Shown: positions 52,955 to 62,816, counted from the first letter of the stretch. The stretch is DNA of 64,000 nucleotides from JAFDYH01 sp049840875 (GCA_049840875.1 JASGJE010000018.1:1-64000); one strand, 5' to 3'. Translations and numbers: made by a program. The notes: generated by a model from the letters alone, not told the origin.

Positions 52955-54142
52955 CTACTTCTCTCCCAGCCTTTTCCATATTTCCATACAAGCCCTTGAA
53001 TTGTGGTATGGTCCTTTCCAGAAATTGATTTTATCATCAGCTATTACTTTATTGTTTGCATCTACTCCGCTAAACCATTCGCCGTTTTTATGATCAATCA
53101 AATGATCTTTAATAAAGCTCCAAACCTTTTCTGATTTTTCCAGGAAATGAACTTTGCCCGATAGTTGATACGCGTTATAGAAGCCTACCATCGCTTCTGC
53201 TTCAGGCCACCATTGTTTGCTTTCATCTAAATGTTTTGTCGAAGGATCATATTCGTAACTAATCGCGCCATTTGCAGCAAGCCCATCGATAGCAGCTTTG
53301 GCCATTTTTAGAGACGCGTCTTTACATCTGGCTTTTATTTTTATATCACCTAGTACTTCTGCCGCTTCCCATAATAACCACGACGCTTCAATATCATGTC
53401 CGTAAGAAATAGTATCAGAAGTATGCGTCCAGTCTTCTTTAAAAAATAAAGTCATTCTGTTTGTCAATGGATCAATTATATGATCCAACATCAGGTGAAT
53501 GCAGTGCTCGAGATGAAACCGGGACGATTCATCTTTCCAGACTTTATAAAAATTGGTGAATGCCTCCAGTAAATGGATGTGCGTGTTCATCGACTTACGG
53601 CTTTCTCCTTTACACAGTATATAATCATCTGTATCTTTCCAGTCTCGTGTAAATGCTTCAATATAACCGCCCCTGTTTTTATCGTAAGCGTGGTGTACAA
53701 CTGCCGAAAATATATCTTTTGCTGCGTTCAACGCCTTTTCGTCTTCTGATATCTTATAGTATTCTGACAAACCGTAAATGGCGAAAGCATGCCCGTACAA
53801 TTGTTTCTTCTGTTCCAATGGTTTCCCTTCAGCAGTTACTGACCAATAAACACCTCTGAATTCTTTATCGATAAAATGCTCGAGCAGGTAATCAAATGCT
53901 CTTTTCGCCATCATCACATACCGGGGATCAGGAAATAATTGCTGAATGGCAGAGAATGTCCACAGGATTCTGCTGGTTATTACTATTGCGCGGGGCGCAT
54001 CGATATCTGGTTTGTTCCGCCCATCGACTTTGCCGTAAAAGCCTCCCTTTTCTTTATCAATAGAATGCGCAATCCAGTAGTCGGCAATATTGAAAAGTTC
54101 CTGCTTTACTTCCTGTCTGAAATCGTTTAATGTAAAGGACAT
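52955..54142 (-). CDS. N-acylglucosamine 2-epimerase family (cellobiose 2-epimerase-like)
   Basis: The 395-residue (alpha/alpha)6-barrel enzyme has the cellobiose-2-epimerase motifs EKGGFYGKVDGRN, KSMNTHIHLLEAFT (His), SYGHDIEASWLLWEA (His) and KQWWPEAEAMVGFYNAYQ, plus FWKGPYHNSRACMEIWK. It interconverts glucose- and mannose-end disaccharides, or acts on N-acyl-aminosugars. It has no signal peptide, so it is cytoplasmic, unlike its neighbours. It is transcribed against the island, so its link to it is by position only. The ATG at 54142 is preferred over an upstream TTG. Confidence 0.87.
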   Translation of the reverse strand: MSFTLNDFRQEVKQELFNIADYWIAHSIDKEKGGFYGKVDGRNKPDIDAPRAIVITSRILWTFSAIQQLFPDPRYVMMAKRAFDYLLEHFIDKEFRGVYWSVTAEGKPLEQKKQLYGHAFAIYGLSEYYKISEDEKALNAAKDIFSAVVHHAYDKNRGGYIEAFTRDWKDTDDYILCKGESRKSMNTHIHLLEAFTNFYKVWKDESSRFHLEHCIHLMLDHIIDPLTNRMTLFFKEDWTHTSDTISYGHDIEASWLLWEAAEVLGDIKIKARCKDASLKMAKAAIDGLAANGAISYEYDPSTKHLDESKQWWPEAEAMVGFYNAYQLSGKVHFLEKSEKVWSFIKDHLIDHKNGEWFSGVDANNKVIADDKINFWKGPYHNSRACMEIWKRLGEK

Positions 54143-54359
54143 ATGCTGCAAGCGGTTTAAAATTCCTTATGATAAAATTAAGACCATTGTCCTTTCATCC
54201 ACTGCTTTTTCACAGTACGGCAAAAAAGTACCGGTAAGCGATAAAGTTCTATTACTATAATGCGGCAATGGAATACTCTTGTATTTTTTGGAGAATGTAC
54301 AGGACAATTATTTAATTTAGAAAGGTAATTACATCTCCGCCGGCAAAAACCAATTTATT

Positions 54360-55340
54360 ATGTACACAACGACCGCTTGCAGAAAATCAACATTTATTAC
54401 TGTCAAACCGCTTCTGATCCTTTCATTGTTCTTCATTATTCAGTTTTGTCTTTATAATGTTGATGCAAATGCGCAGCAAGTAGCATTTTCGAAAGAACAG
54501 ATTATTGCATTTACATCACAATGGAAAGGAGAACGTTTTCCAGATGGGCGCCCAAAAGTTTCCGACAGCCTTTTAAAACGTTTAGCCAATATCGCTATTG
54601 AAGAAGCATGGCAGGTTTTAAGAAATGAAGGATTTAATAATCAATTCGAAGCTGGCTGGCAGATTATTCATCCCGAAAAAACATTGGTTGGTCGTGTGGT
54701 CACTGCTCAATACATGCCTTCACGTCCCGATGTTGATAAACCGATACGTGATAAAGGCAAAGCAGATGGACGAATTGGTTCACCGAATTCATGGCCAATT
54801 GATGTTTTACAAAATAACGACGTGTATGTTGCTGACGGCTTTTCAAAGATTATAGATGGTACACTGATCGGTGATAACCTTGGTAATTCAATTTATAGTA
54901 AAACAAAAACCGGTGTTGTGTTTGATGCTGGTGTACGAGACCTTGAGGGTTTGGAAGAAATTGATGGCTTCGTTGGTTATGTACGCGGAGTCGATCCGTC
55001 CTATATCAAAGATGTTATGCTCACCGGGATTAATTGTCCCGTTCGTATTGGAAGAGCAACTGTTCTGCCGGGTGATTTGGTTTTGGGTAAAAAGGAAGGA
55101 GTGATTTTTATTCCGGCTTATCTCGCACAAAAAGTAATTGTGACTGCAGAATTTGTTGAAATGAAAGATGACTTCAGTCACGGTCGTTTGCGCGAAGGAA
55201 AGTATACACCGGGTCAGATTGACCAGGCATGGAGTGAAGAAATCAAAAAAGATTTTCTGCAATGGATAAAGGACAACCCTTCAAAAGTGCCCATGACGCA
55301 AAAAGAGCTCGATGATTTTCTGAAAGATCGTACATGGTGA
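54360..55340 (+). CDS. Exported RraA-family protein
   Basis: The 326-residue protein has an N-terminal signal segment (hydrophobic core about residues 16-38, ending DANAQQ). It continues with an extension of some 90 residues and an RraA-like fold: VYVADGFSKIIDGTLIGDNL, GVVFDAGVRDLEGLEEIDG and the closing PVRIGRATVLPGDLVLGKKE. Catalytic members are class II aldolases/oxaloacetate decarboxylases for 4-hydroxy-2-oxo acids; RNase E inhibitors share the fold. Here the D-x-G and R-D positions are kept, so an aldolase or decarboxylase role fits a catabolic gene set. Confidence 0.85.
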   Translation: MYTTTACRKSTFITVKPLLILSLFFIIQFCLYNVDANAQQVAFSKEQIIAFTSQWKGERFPDGRPKVSDSLLKRLANIAIEEAWQVLRNEGFNNQFEAGWQIIHPEKTLVGRVVTAQYMPSRPDVDKPIRDKGKADGRIGSPNSWPIDVLQNNDVYVADGFSKIIDGTLIGDNLGNSIYSKTKTGVVFDAGVRDLEGLEEIDGFVGYVRGVDPSYIKDVMLTGINCPVRIGRATVLPGDLVLGKKEGVIFIPAYLAQKVIVTAEFVEMKDDFSHGRLREGKYTPGQIDQAWSEEIKKDFLQWIKDNPSKVPMTQKELDDFLKDRTW

Positions 55341-55452
55341 TAAATTGAGTCAACCGCCCTATGGCAACGGAACAGTAATCGGTTGAATGGCAATCGCAAG
55401 ACAAGAGCGATGACTAATAAAAACTCCCTTTTAATTATTTCAGATAGTCTAT

Positions 55453-56955
55453 ATGAAAAATTACAATTCACGGTTTCAGTTTAAAAACCAAATACCTTCT
55501 TCTCCAGTAAATGTCCCTAATGATGCGCAAACCAATGAAGAAAAATATAGGATGATTCACGGCGATAACCGTAGAGATTTTTTGAAAAAAGCATCATTGG
55601 GAGGCTTAGGGTTAGGTTTTATGTTTGACAATGATCCGGCAAAGGAAATCGACTATATAACGCAGAAGGTTAACCGGTTTGGTAAACCATCTGATTTGAA
55701 AATAACGGATATCCGCGTTGCGGTAGTAACCGGTGCGCCAATGGTTTGTCCGTTGATTCGTATTGATACCAACCAGGGAATTTCTGGTTTTGGTGAAATA
55801 CGTGATGCAGCCAGTCCTAAATATGGCCTGTTTTTGAAAAGTCGTTTGCTTGGAAAAAATCCCTGCAACGTAGAGCAGATATTTAAAATGATCAAACAGT
55901 TTGGAGGACAAGGTCGCGCTGCCGGTGGTGTCTGTGGCGTGGAAATGGCATTATGGGACCTTGCAGGCAAAGCATTTAATGTGCCGGCTTATCAAATGCT
56001 CGGTGGTAAATACCGGGACTATATCCGTATATATGGTGATACGCCTGAAGTAGATGACCCGGATGGTTTTGCAAAAAAAATCAAAGAGCGATTGGCCCTC
56101 GGGCTTACATTTTTAAAAATGGATATCGGCATCGAAGTATTGGCAGATATTCCGGGAGCGTTAGTCGGGGCGAATAACTGGGATGTAAAACATCAATGGG
56201 GATTGCGTGAAAGTGAAAAGGGAAACGCCAATAGCTACAGCATGACCAAACATCCATTTACCCGCATTCAGATAACAGATAAAGGCCTTGATATTATACA
56301 GGAAAGAATAGGTAAAGTAAGAGATGTTATCGGCTATGACGTACCGCTAGCCGCCGATCATTTCGGTCATTTCGATGCGAACACCGCAATTCGTTTAGGC
56401 AAAGCAGTTGAAAAATTTCAGATGGCATGGCTGGAAGACCTGGTGCCGTGGCAAATGACGGATCAATGGAAACAAATTACTGATGCAATCAATACACCCA
56501 CGCTGACGGGTGAAGATATTTATCTCAAAGAAAACTTTATCAAACTGATCGATGCAAAGGCTATAGATATGATTCATCCCGATCTTGCGAGTTCTGGCGG
56601 ATTACTGGAGACTAAAAAGATCGGCGATTACGCAGAAGAACACGGTATTCCGATGGCGATGCATTTTGCCGGTACACCTGTATGCTGTATGGCAAACGTG
56701 CATTGTGCGGCGGCAACTGAAAATTTTGTAGCCCTGGAAAACCATTCATTCGATGTACCATGGTGGCAGGATCTTGTTACAGGCATTGAAAAACCGATCT
56801 ATAGCAAAGGGTTTATTAAAGTGCCCGATACTCCCGGGTTAGGTGTAGAATTAAATGAAACAGTAGTAAAACAACATTTGAAAACAGGTGAACTTTACTT
56901 CGCTCCTACTGACGAATGGAATAAGATCGATTCATGGGACAGGGAATGGAGTTAG
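55453..56955 (+). CDS. Tat-exported enolase-superfamily (mandelate racemase-type) dehydratase
   Basis: The 500-residue protein has a Tat signal placed unusually far in (RRDFLKKASLGGLGLGF starting at residue 40). It then has an enolase-superfamily capping domain (about 85-190) and barrel: K222 in TFLKMDIGIEVL, D302/H303 in LAADHFGHFDA, E328 in WLEDLVPW, E354 in TGEDIYLKE and H404 in AMHFAGTPV. The pattern fits acid-sugar dehydratases such as galactonate dehydratases. A 40-residue insertion (235-275) is present in the barrel. It probably dehydrates a sugar acid in the periplasm. Confidence 0.88.
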   Translation: MKNYNSRFQFKNQIPSSPVNVPNDAQTNEEKYRMIHGDNRRDFLKKASLGGLGLGFMFDNDPAKEIDYITQKVNRFGKPSDLKITDIRVAVVTGAPMVCPLIRIDTNQGISGFGEIRDAASPKYGLFLKSRLLGKNPCNVEQIFKMIKQFGGQGRAAGGVCGVEMALWDLAGKAFNVPAYQMLGGKYRDYIRIYGDTPEVDDPDGFAKKIKERLALGLTFLKMDIGIEVLADIPGALVGANNWDVKHQWGLRESEKGNANSYSMTKHPFTRIQITDKGLDIIQERIGKVRDVIGYDVPLAADHFGHFDANTAIRLGKAVEKFQMAWLEDLVPWQMTDQWKQITDAINTPTLTGEDIYLKENFIKLIDAKAIDMIHPDLASSGGLLETKKIGDYAEEHGIPMAMHFAGTPVCCMANVHCAAATENFVALENHSFDVPWWQDLVTGIEKPIYSKGFIKVPDTPGLGVELNETVVKQHLKTGELYFAPTDEWNKIDSWDREWS

Positions 56956-57018
56956 GCGTAGCTTTTGTGAGTTATAGATTCTAATTGTATTGAAAACAGC
57001 ACTTAAAAAACTATAGTC

Positions 57019-58113
57019 ATGAAAACAAGAAGGATCTTTTTAAAAAATACATTTGGTGCGTTGGCGTCGCTGACTTTTGCGGAAGCAGGGTTAAGATTAT
57101 TGAATACTAAAACAAAAAAGAATAAACTCGGTGTTGCCCTTGTAGGTCTCGGTTATTATAGCACAGATTTGTTAGCGCCTGCTTTGCAAATGACTGAGCA
57201 TTGCTACCTCGCTGGTATTGTAACAGGCTCTCCAGAAAAAGCAAAGGCATGGCAACAGAAATATAATCTTCCTGAAAAAAATTATTATAACTATTCGAAT
57301 TTTGATTCAATTGCCGACAATCCGGCAATCGATATAGTTTATGTCGTGTTGCCGCCATCCATGCACAAGGAATATTCGATAAGGGCTGCAAAAGCCGGCA
57401 AACATGTATGGTGTGAAAAGCCAATGGCATTGGACGTCCGCGAATGCAAGGCAATGATTGATGCCTGCAAAGCTAATAAAGTGAAGTTGAGCCTTGGTTA
57501 TCGTTTACATCACGAGCCTAATACACAAAAACTGATGGAGCTTGCAAAGACAAAACCATATGGCCATATCAGAAAAGTAACGGCAGCAGCAGGATATGTT
57601 GATCCACGCACCAATCATTGGAAGCAGAAAAAAGCAATGGGCGGTGGTTGTATGTATGATATGGGGGTGTATCCGCTGAATGCGGCACGCTATGTTACTG
57701 GCGAAGAGCCAGTATCCGTACTTGCACAAGCAAGCGTATCCAGACCCGCCATCTATACGGAAGTGGAAGAAACTATAAATTTTACACTCGAATTTCCGAG
57801 TGGCGCCGTTGCAAATTGCGAGAGCAGTTTTGGTAAAAGCATGAACGCATTGCGCACGGATTGTGATAAGGGATGGTATACAATGGAACCTTTTTCGGAG
57901 TACAGCGGCCAAAATGGTATTACAAGTGATGGAAAAAAAATGAATGCAGTAATACCAAATCAGCAAGCTAAACAAATGGATGAGGATGCACTTGCAATTA
58001 TCAATAATACCCCGGTCTTAGTGCCTGGTGAAGAGGGATTGAAAGATATACAGGTGGTAGAAGCTGTTTATGAATCGGTAAGAACAAAAGGGAAAGTGTT
58101 GATTAAGCGCTGA
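57019..58113 (+). CDS. Tat-exported Gfo/Idh/MocA-family oxidoreductase
   Basis: The 364-residue protein has a Tat signal (TRRIFLKNTFGALASLTF), a Rossmann fold (LGVALVGLGYYSTDLLAPAL, the EKP motif in HVWCEKPMALDV) and a Gfo/Idh C-terminal domain (YRLHHEPNTQKLME, GGGCMYDMGVYPLNAARY). The DMGVYPL motif supplies the usual catalytic segment. It is shorter than the paralogue at 23964 and resembles glucose-fructose oxidoreductase-type enzymes more closely. With the RraA- and enolase-type genes it forms the second half of the catabolic island. Confidence 0.9.
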   Translation: MKTRRIFLKNTFGALASLTFAEAGLRLLNTKTKKNKLGVALVGLGYYSTDLLAPALQMTEHCYLAGIVTGSPEKAKAWQQKYNLPEKNYYNYSNFDSIADNPAIDIVYVVLPPSMHKEYSIRAAKAGKHVWCEKPMALDVRECKAMIDACKANKVKLSLGYRLHHEPNTQKLMELAKTKPYGHIRKVTAAAGYVDPRTNHWKQKKAMGGGCMYDMGVYPLNAARYVTGEEPVSVLAQASVSRPAIYTEVEETINFTLEFPSGAVANCESSFGKSMNALRTDCDKGWYTMEPFSEYSGQNGITSDGKKMNAVIPNQQAKQMDEDALAIINNTPVLVPGEEGLKDIQVVEAVYESVRTKGKVLIKR

Positions 58114-58150
58114 CGATAGAATTTTTTGAGGTACAATTAAAAATACCGGT

Positions 58151-58549
58151 TTGACTACAACAATTACACCACCACAAGATCGCCGGATTTTCGAAGGAGA
58201 AATTGCTACGTATTGGTTAGACAACGGCATTCTCGTTTCATTATCTAAACCGCCGCGACGAACAGTAAAAAACATTCGTGAAAATGTTGCATTGGTAAAA
58301 AGTATTACCGGAGGTAAAACCATACCCTTGCTGATTTATCTTTCCAATTCGCCTGTGCCGGATAAAGAAGCAAGGAAATTCTCTACAGAACAGTTGCCGG
58401 TAATTTATTCTGCTATGGCAATGGTTTCGAAACCAGGCCTGGCAAAATTTATAATGAATATTCTTTTCGCATTAAAGCCTCCACCCATTCCTATGAAGAG
58501 CTTTGTCAATGACCAGGATGCCAGGCTGTGGCTGAAACAATTTATCTGA
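58151..58549 (+). CDS. STAS/DUF7793-like small protein
   Basis: The 132-residue product has a mixed alpha/beta fold with IATYWLDNGILVSLSK, LLIYLSNSPVPD and ALKPPPIPMKSF. It resembles STAS/SpoIIAA-like proteins as far as I can judge, but the phosphorylated Ser is not clear. In-frame stop codons leave only TTG (58151) or ATT as starts. It ends 11 bases before the next gene. Confidence 0.6.
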   Translation: MTTTITPPQDRRIFEGEIATYWLDNGILVSLSKPPRRTVKNIRENVALVKSITGGKTIPLLIYLSNSPVPDKEARKFSTEQLPVIYSAMAMVSKPGLAKFIMNILFALKPPPIPMKSFVNDQDARLWLKQFI

Positions 58550-58560
58550 AACTCTCTGAT

Positions 58561-58854
58561 ATGCCATTACAAAAAACTCTACGCACCTGCCGCAAAGGAC
58601 ACCAGTATTATAAAAGCACGGATTGTCCTACCTGTCCAGTATGTGAAGCGGAGAAAAAACCGAAGGAAGGTTTTCTCTCACTGTTTGGCGCACCGGCAAG
58701 GCGTGCTCTTGAAGCAAGAGGAATTAAAACCCCTAAACAATTATCGGCTTATTCAGAAAAAGAAATACTGCAATTGCATGGAATAGGAAAGAGTTCCATA
58801 CCCATCATGATAAAAGCAATGAAAGACGAAAAATTAAAGTTCAGATCAAACTAA
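58561..58854 (+). CDS. Zinc-ribbon protein with RNA-polymerase-alpha-CTD-like HhH domain
   Basis: The 97-residue protein has four Cys (C10, C22, C25, C28) and H14 in an N-terminal zinc ribbon (LRTCRKGHQYYKSTDCPTCP). A helix-hairpin-helix domain follows, similar to the alpha-subunit C-terminal domain (APARRALEARGIKTPKQLSAY and LHGIGKSSIPIMIKAM). It has no other alpha-subunit region. It is a small DNA-binding protein of unknown role, seen in Bacteroidota. The ATG at 58561 is preferred over a GTG 11 codons upstream. It overlaps the convergent S9 gene by four bases. Confidence 0.82.
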   Translation: MPLQKTLRTCRKGHQYYKSTDCPTCPVCEAEKKPKEGFLSLFGAPARRALEARGIKTPKQLSAYSEKEILQLHGIGKSSIPIMIKAMKDEKLKFRSN

Positions 58855-61787
58855 TAACCTGTTTCCAGGCCAAGGTCTTTTCCTTTTTTTACAGCCGGAA
58901 CACCTTCAATGATCCACTCGGCTGGTGATTCTCCTTTTAATATCCAATCAAAGAATTGCTGCATGCGAATTTGATAGTCGAGTTTATCTACTCGGTTTGT
59001 CAAGCCATGTCCTTCACCGTTATAGTTAAACATCCACACTTTTTTTCCCAAGCGGCGCATTGCGGTAAATAATTCAATACCCTGGTACCAGGGCACGGCA
59101 CCGTCATTGTCGTTGTGCATTATAACAAGTGGCGTTGTTACATTTTTCAAATGAAATAGTGGAGAGTTTTCAATATACAGGTTTGGTTTATCCCAAAGCG
59201 TAGCGCCAATGCGACTCTGTGTTTTTTCATATTGAAATTGCCGGTTAAGACCTGTCTCCCACCGTATGCCACCATAGGCGCTGGTCATGTTGGCAACCGG
59301 TGCTCCTGCCCATGCAGCTTTAAATAATTTTGTCATTGTTACTAACTGCGCTGTTTGATAACCTCCCCAACTGTGACCTTGCAATGCCATTCTTGTACTA
59401 TCTACCCAACCCTTTTTTGCCAACGCTCTTGCACCACTCACAATATAATTGTATGCGCTGCGACCAGGGTGACCAATTTCATACTCTATGTCAGGTATGA
59501 AAATGATATAGCCACGGCTTACGAAAAACGAAACATTGATAGCGCTGCGAATCGGCGCAGGCGGAATATAGTTATTCAGGTTGTCGCTGAGTTTTTCATA
59601 ATAGTAACAGATCATCGGATATTTTTTCTTTGGATCAAAGTCCTCCGGCTTATATACAAGGCCTGTTGCTTGTTTGCCATTGTACGCTTTCCAGTTAAAT
59701 AGCTCGACGGTCCCCCAGTTGTAATCTTTCTGCTGCGGATTTATTTGTGATAATTGCTTTTCAAAACCAAGGCGTGCATTTGCTTCCTGGTCTAATGCGT
59801 ACAAATCGGGTGACTTAATAAAACTTTCCTTCGTATAAATAAACTTATCGCGGTTTTTAGCTCTTATCACGGTTCCGATATTCATTGAGCCTTCCGCATA
59901 TACTTGCGTAAGGGGATGAAGAGATAGTGTTATGTAATACAAAGATTCCTTCTTATCATTTGTATTAAAGAGCGTAAATAATAAACTATCGGAGACGTTA
60001 ATAGATCTTCGTTCAGGATCAGTTTCGATATACCGGATGCGTGTTTTCTTTTCTCTGAATCGCTGCCCTACTTCAAACACCGATGGATCATTTTTCCCCA
60101 ATGGATCTACCTGCCATATGTCATAACGGTCATAAACAAATAAAGCCGAATCGTCTTTTTTCCACCCCATCAAGCCGTAAGGAGAAGGCAAATCCGGGAC
60201 GTCATTTTCTTCATCGTACAACGGCACTTTTATCTTAGTGGTAATATTCCTGGTTTCACTACCATCCCAGCTAAAATAATTTTTCTTTTCCTTGTCATAC
60301 CATATAATAAAGTTACCTGTGGAAGATGGATAAACAGTTCCATACAAATTTTCCTTTACTAATTTCTTTTCGCCGCTATTTACGTCAATCGCATATACGT
60401 TTTTAAGCGTGTAGCCCTGCCATTGCGATTCGATACGTTTACCATAATCGGTTACGCCAACAAATGTAGCACCATCGCCTTCATCGGTTTGCATTACCTG
60501 GGGAAGTTCTTTTGATGCTAATTGATGAATGGAATTATTTTCAAGATTATAGACTGCAAGAAAATTTTGTTTCAAATCCTGGTCCAGACGATTGAGCTGA
60601 GCTGTTTGTAAATAGTCATCGTTATAATGCCAGATATCAACTTTAGGTTGATCAATTTCAATGATTGTCGTGTCCTTCGGCGGTTGTATTGGCGCAGTTC
60701 CAAAAAATAAACGATGGCCGTTTTTGCTGAAATTCAATGTCGCATTCTCACTCACGGTCATTCCCACCTGCATGCCTGCAGAGAAACGATCAGCAAGCAG
60801 AATAGCACTGTCAGATCCTTGTTTGTAGTACCAAAGTTTGTAGAACTTCTGCAAATCTTTCGGTCCGGCATTTCTTTCTGCTACATAAGCAATCTGCGAA
60901 CCATCATCATTCATCGTAAAGCTGCGGAAATCATTGCCACCCCGGCTGATTGTATCTGTCACAAGTTTGTTCATGTCAAATAACAGAACAAGGTTTTTAC
61001 TCAATGAATCTTTGGGATCGCGACTTTTAGAGATCAACAGCTTTACACCATTTTTGCTGAACTGATAATCCAGTACATTTTTGAAAACCCTGTCTTCGTT
61101 TGTAAGAAGATTTTTTACAATCAAATCAGCGCCGGTTTCCGCTGAGCTACCTGTCGCATCATCACCAGCGAAATCATTCAGGAAATTATAATCCGCATCT
61201 GTATTCTTTTTCTTTTTTCCGTTATTGTTCGATTGCGCTATTACAGATTTTAATGAATCAATAATACGAGTTAGGCTATCTGCAATCCTTTTTGATTTGT
61301 CATCAGTTAATTTATCTTTTTTATCAACGGGCTTTTCCAACAGGTATGCTACCCAGCCTGCCGCTTTTTGTGGTGTGCGAAATCCTTTTACACGCGGTGT
61401 TTTCCATACCTCTTCTTTTCCTAATTCAACAATAGCCAGTGAATCTTTGGGAAATTCATCCGTCTTTTTTTTCTTGATTTTTGCATCTTTAGTATCTGAA
61501 AAGAAAGGCTTAATCTTAAAGATCACAAAGCGGTTGTCTTCAGTTATCAGTGCAGAATAACCACGAGGAATTTCTTTTTTATAATTTGCATCTGAAGATT
61601 GAATAACAAGATTATTATCCCCTTCCTGCACATCTATGGTGTATACAATCCACCTGCCATCATTGCTGATCATTCTTTCGCCAATACTTTGCCAGCTATT
61701 GTATACCGAATGATCCAGAGGTTTTTTCTGTGCGGAAACTTTAATAATAAACGGGAACAGAAAAAGCAACAACAAAAATCTTCTCAT
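58851..61787 (-). CDS. Exported S9-family prolyl-oligopeptidase-like peptidase
   Basis: The 978-residue protein has a signal peptide (MRRFLLLLFLFPFIIKVSAQ), a long beta-propeller region, and a C-terminal alpha/beta-hydrolase domain. The nucleophile Ser lies in LQGHSWGGYQTAQL, the Asp in LVIMHNDNDGAVPWYQG and the His in NYNGEGHGLTNR. S9 peptidases cut small peptides, the propeller restricting access. It is periplasmic. An insert rich in Lys and Asp (about 160-215) enlarges it beyond the usual 700 residues. Confidence 0.92.
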   Translation of the reverse strand: MRRFLLLLFLFPFIIKVSAQKKPLDHSVYNSWQSIGERMISNDGRWIVYTIDVQEGDNNLVIQSSDANYKKEIPRGYSALITEDNRFVIFKIKPFFSDTKDAKIKKKKTDEFPKDSLAIVELGKEEVWKTPRVKGFRTPQKAAGWVAYLLEKPVDKKDKLTDDKSKRIADSLTRIIDSLKSVIAQSNNNGKKKKNTDADYNFLNDFAGDDATGSSAETGADLIVKNLLTNEDRVFKNVLDYQFSKNGVKLLISKSRDPKDSLSKNLVLLFDMNKLVTDTISRGGNDFRSFTMNDDGSQIAYVAERNAGPKDLQKFYKLWYYKQGSDSAILLADRFSAGMQVGMTVSENATLNFSKNGHRLFFGTAPIQPPKDTTIIEIDQPKVDIWHYNDDYLQTAQLNRLDQDLKQNFLAVYNLENNSIHQLASKELPQVMQTDEGDGATFVGVTDYGKRIESQWQGYTLKNVYAIDVNSGEKKLVKENLYGTVYPSSTGNFIIWYDKEKKNYFSWDGSETRNITTKIKVPLYDEENDVPDLPSPYGLMGWKKDDSALFVYDRYDIWQVDPLGKNDPSVFEVGQRFREKKTRIRYIETDPERRSINVSDSLLFTLFNTNDKKESLYYITLSLHPLTQVYAEGSMNIGTVIRAKNRDKFIYTKESFIKSPDLYALDQEANARLGFEKQLSQINPQQKDYNWGTVELFNWKAYNGKQATGLVYKPEDFDPKKKYPMICYYYEKLSDNLNNYIPPAPIRSAINVSFFVSRGYIIFIPDIEYEIGHPGRSAYNYIVSGARALAKKGWVDSTRMALQGHSWGGYQTAQLVTMTKLFKAAWAGAPVANMTSAYGGIRWETGLNRQFQYEKTQSRIGATLWDKPNLYIENSPLFHLKNVTTPLVIMHNDNDGAVPWYQGIELFTAMRRLGKKVWMFNYNGEGHGLTNRVDKLDYQIRMQQFFDWILKGESPAEWIIEGVPAVKKGKDLGLETGY

Positions 61788-61853
61788 TGCGAATGATTAT
61801 AGTGATAAAGGTAAAGGCGAATTGGTGAATATAACAATTTGACCAAAGCCATT

Positions 61854-62744
61854 CTAACCTTCCGATAATAAGGCTTTCTTTTCTTTTCGTTTGAGCATAA
61901 CGATATGAATGATCAACGCCAATGCTATCAACACGAATCCGATATAAAACCAATGGCTCAGGTTTTCGTATTCATGGTAGATCGCGAATGCCAGCAGAAT
62001 ACCATATACCGGCTCGAGGTTGTATGTAAGATTAACGGTAAATGCCGATAATTTTTTCAGGGCATTTGTAGAAAGTTGGAACGCCCATACTGAGCAGATC
62101 CATGATAAAACAAGTAGCCATAAGAGGTTTGACCAATCGGGCAATAATTGCTTTGTTGGAAAATAATGAAGATAAGCAGGCAACAGCGCGGTTAAAGCAA
62201 GAAAACCGCCTGTCAATTCGTAAGTCAATAACGTTTCGACATTCACATTTCGAAGCAATAATTTATTGTAAATGGGAAACAAGCTTCCGAGAATTGCTGA
62301 TATAATCCCGATGGCTATACCGATTTGATACCGTGGGTCAAACTGAAAAATGACATAGATGCCAATCATTACGAGTATCCCAAGCAGTAGTTCCACCACG
62401 TCGATTCTCTTTTTAAAAACCATTGGCTCCAGTAAAGCTGTAAAAAAACCAACTGATGAAAAGCAAACCAACCCTACTGAAACATTGGCAGACTTTATCG
62501 ACCCATAAAAAGTAACCCAATGCATAGCCGCAAGGAAACCCACCGCCATTATCTTTAAAATTTCCGAAAAAGGAATCCGTTGAATTCTTTTCATTGCCAG
62601 GAAAAGTATCCACATAGTAGCGGCACTGATCATTAAACGATACCAAACAAGGAGCCCTTCATTCAGCGTAATCAATCTACCGAGTATGCCTGTGAAGCCT
62701 GCAAAGAAAACAGCAAGATGAAGTTGGAGAAAAGCTTTTTTCAT
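61854..62744 (-). CDS. EamA/DMT-family transporter
   Basis: The 296-residue membrane protein has ten helices in two EamA halves: the first opens LHLAVFFAGFTGILGRLITL, the second LLRNVNVETLLTYELTGGFL. The inter-half helices have the YNLEPVYGILLAFAIYHE motif typical of DMT exporters. It should export or exchange a small metabolite; the substrate is unknown. It ends in a basic Lys-rich tail. Confidence 0.9.
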   Translation of the reverse strand: MKKAFLQLHLAVFFAGFTGILGRLITLNEGLLVWYRLMISAATMWILFLAMKRIQRIPFSEILKIMAVGFLAAMHWVTFYGSIKSANVSVGLVCFSSVGFFTALLEPMVFKKRIDVVELLLGILVMIGIYVIFQFDPRYQIGIAIGIISAILGSLFPIYNKLLLRNVNVETLLTYELTGGFLALTALLPAYLHYFPTKQLLPDWSNLLWLLVLSWICSVWAFQLSTNALKKLSAFTVNLTYNLEPVYGILLAFAIYHEYENLSHWFYIGFVLIALALIIHIVMLKRKEKKALLSEG

Positions 62745-62816
62745 GAATAACCGGAAAGATAAGAAGGAGACACTTATATCGATTCAACGCTATTAAAAAG
62801 GTATGATAGCACTAGA

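Noticed and set aside
57505..57975. A 156-codon open frame antisense to the Gfo/Idh gene
   Set aside because: It overlaps the conserved oxidoreductase domain and is Cys/His/Ile-rich without a recognisable fold.
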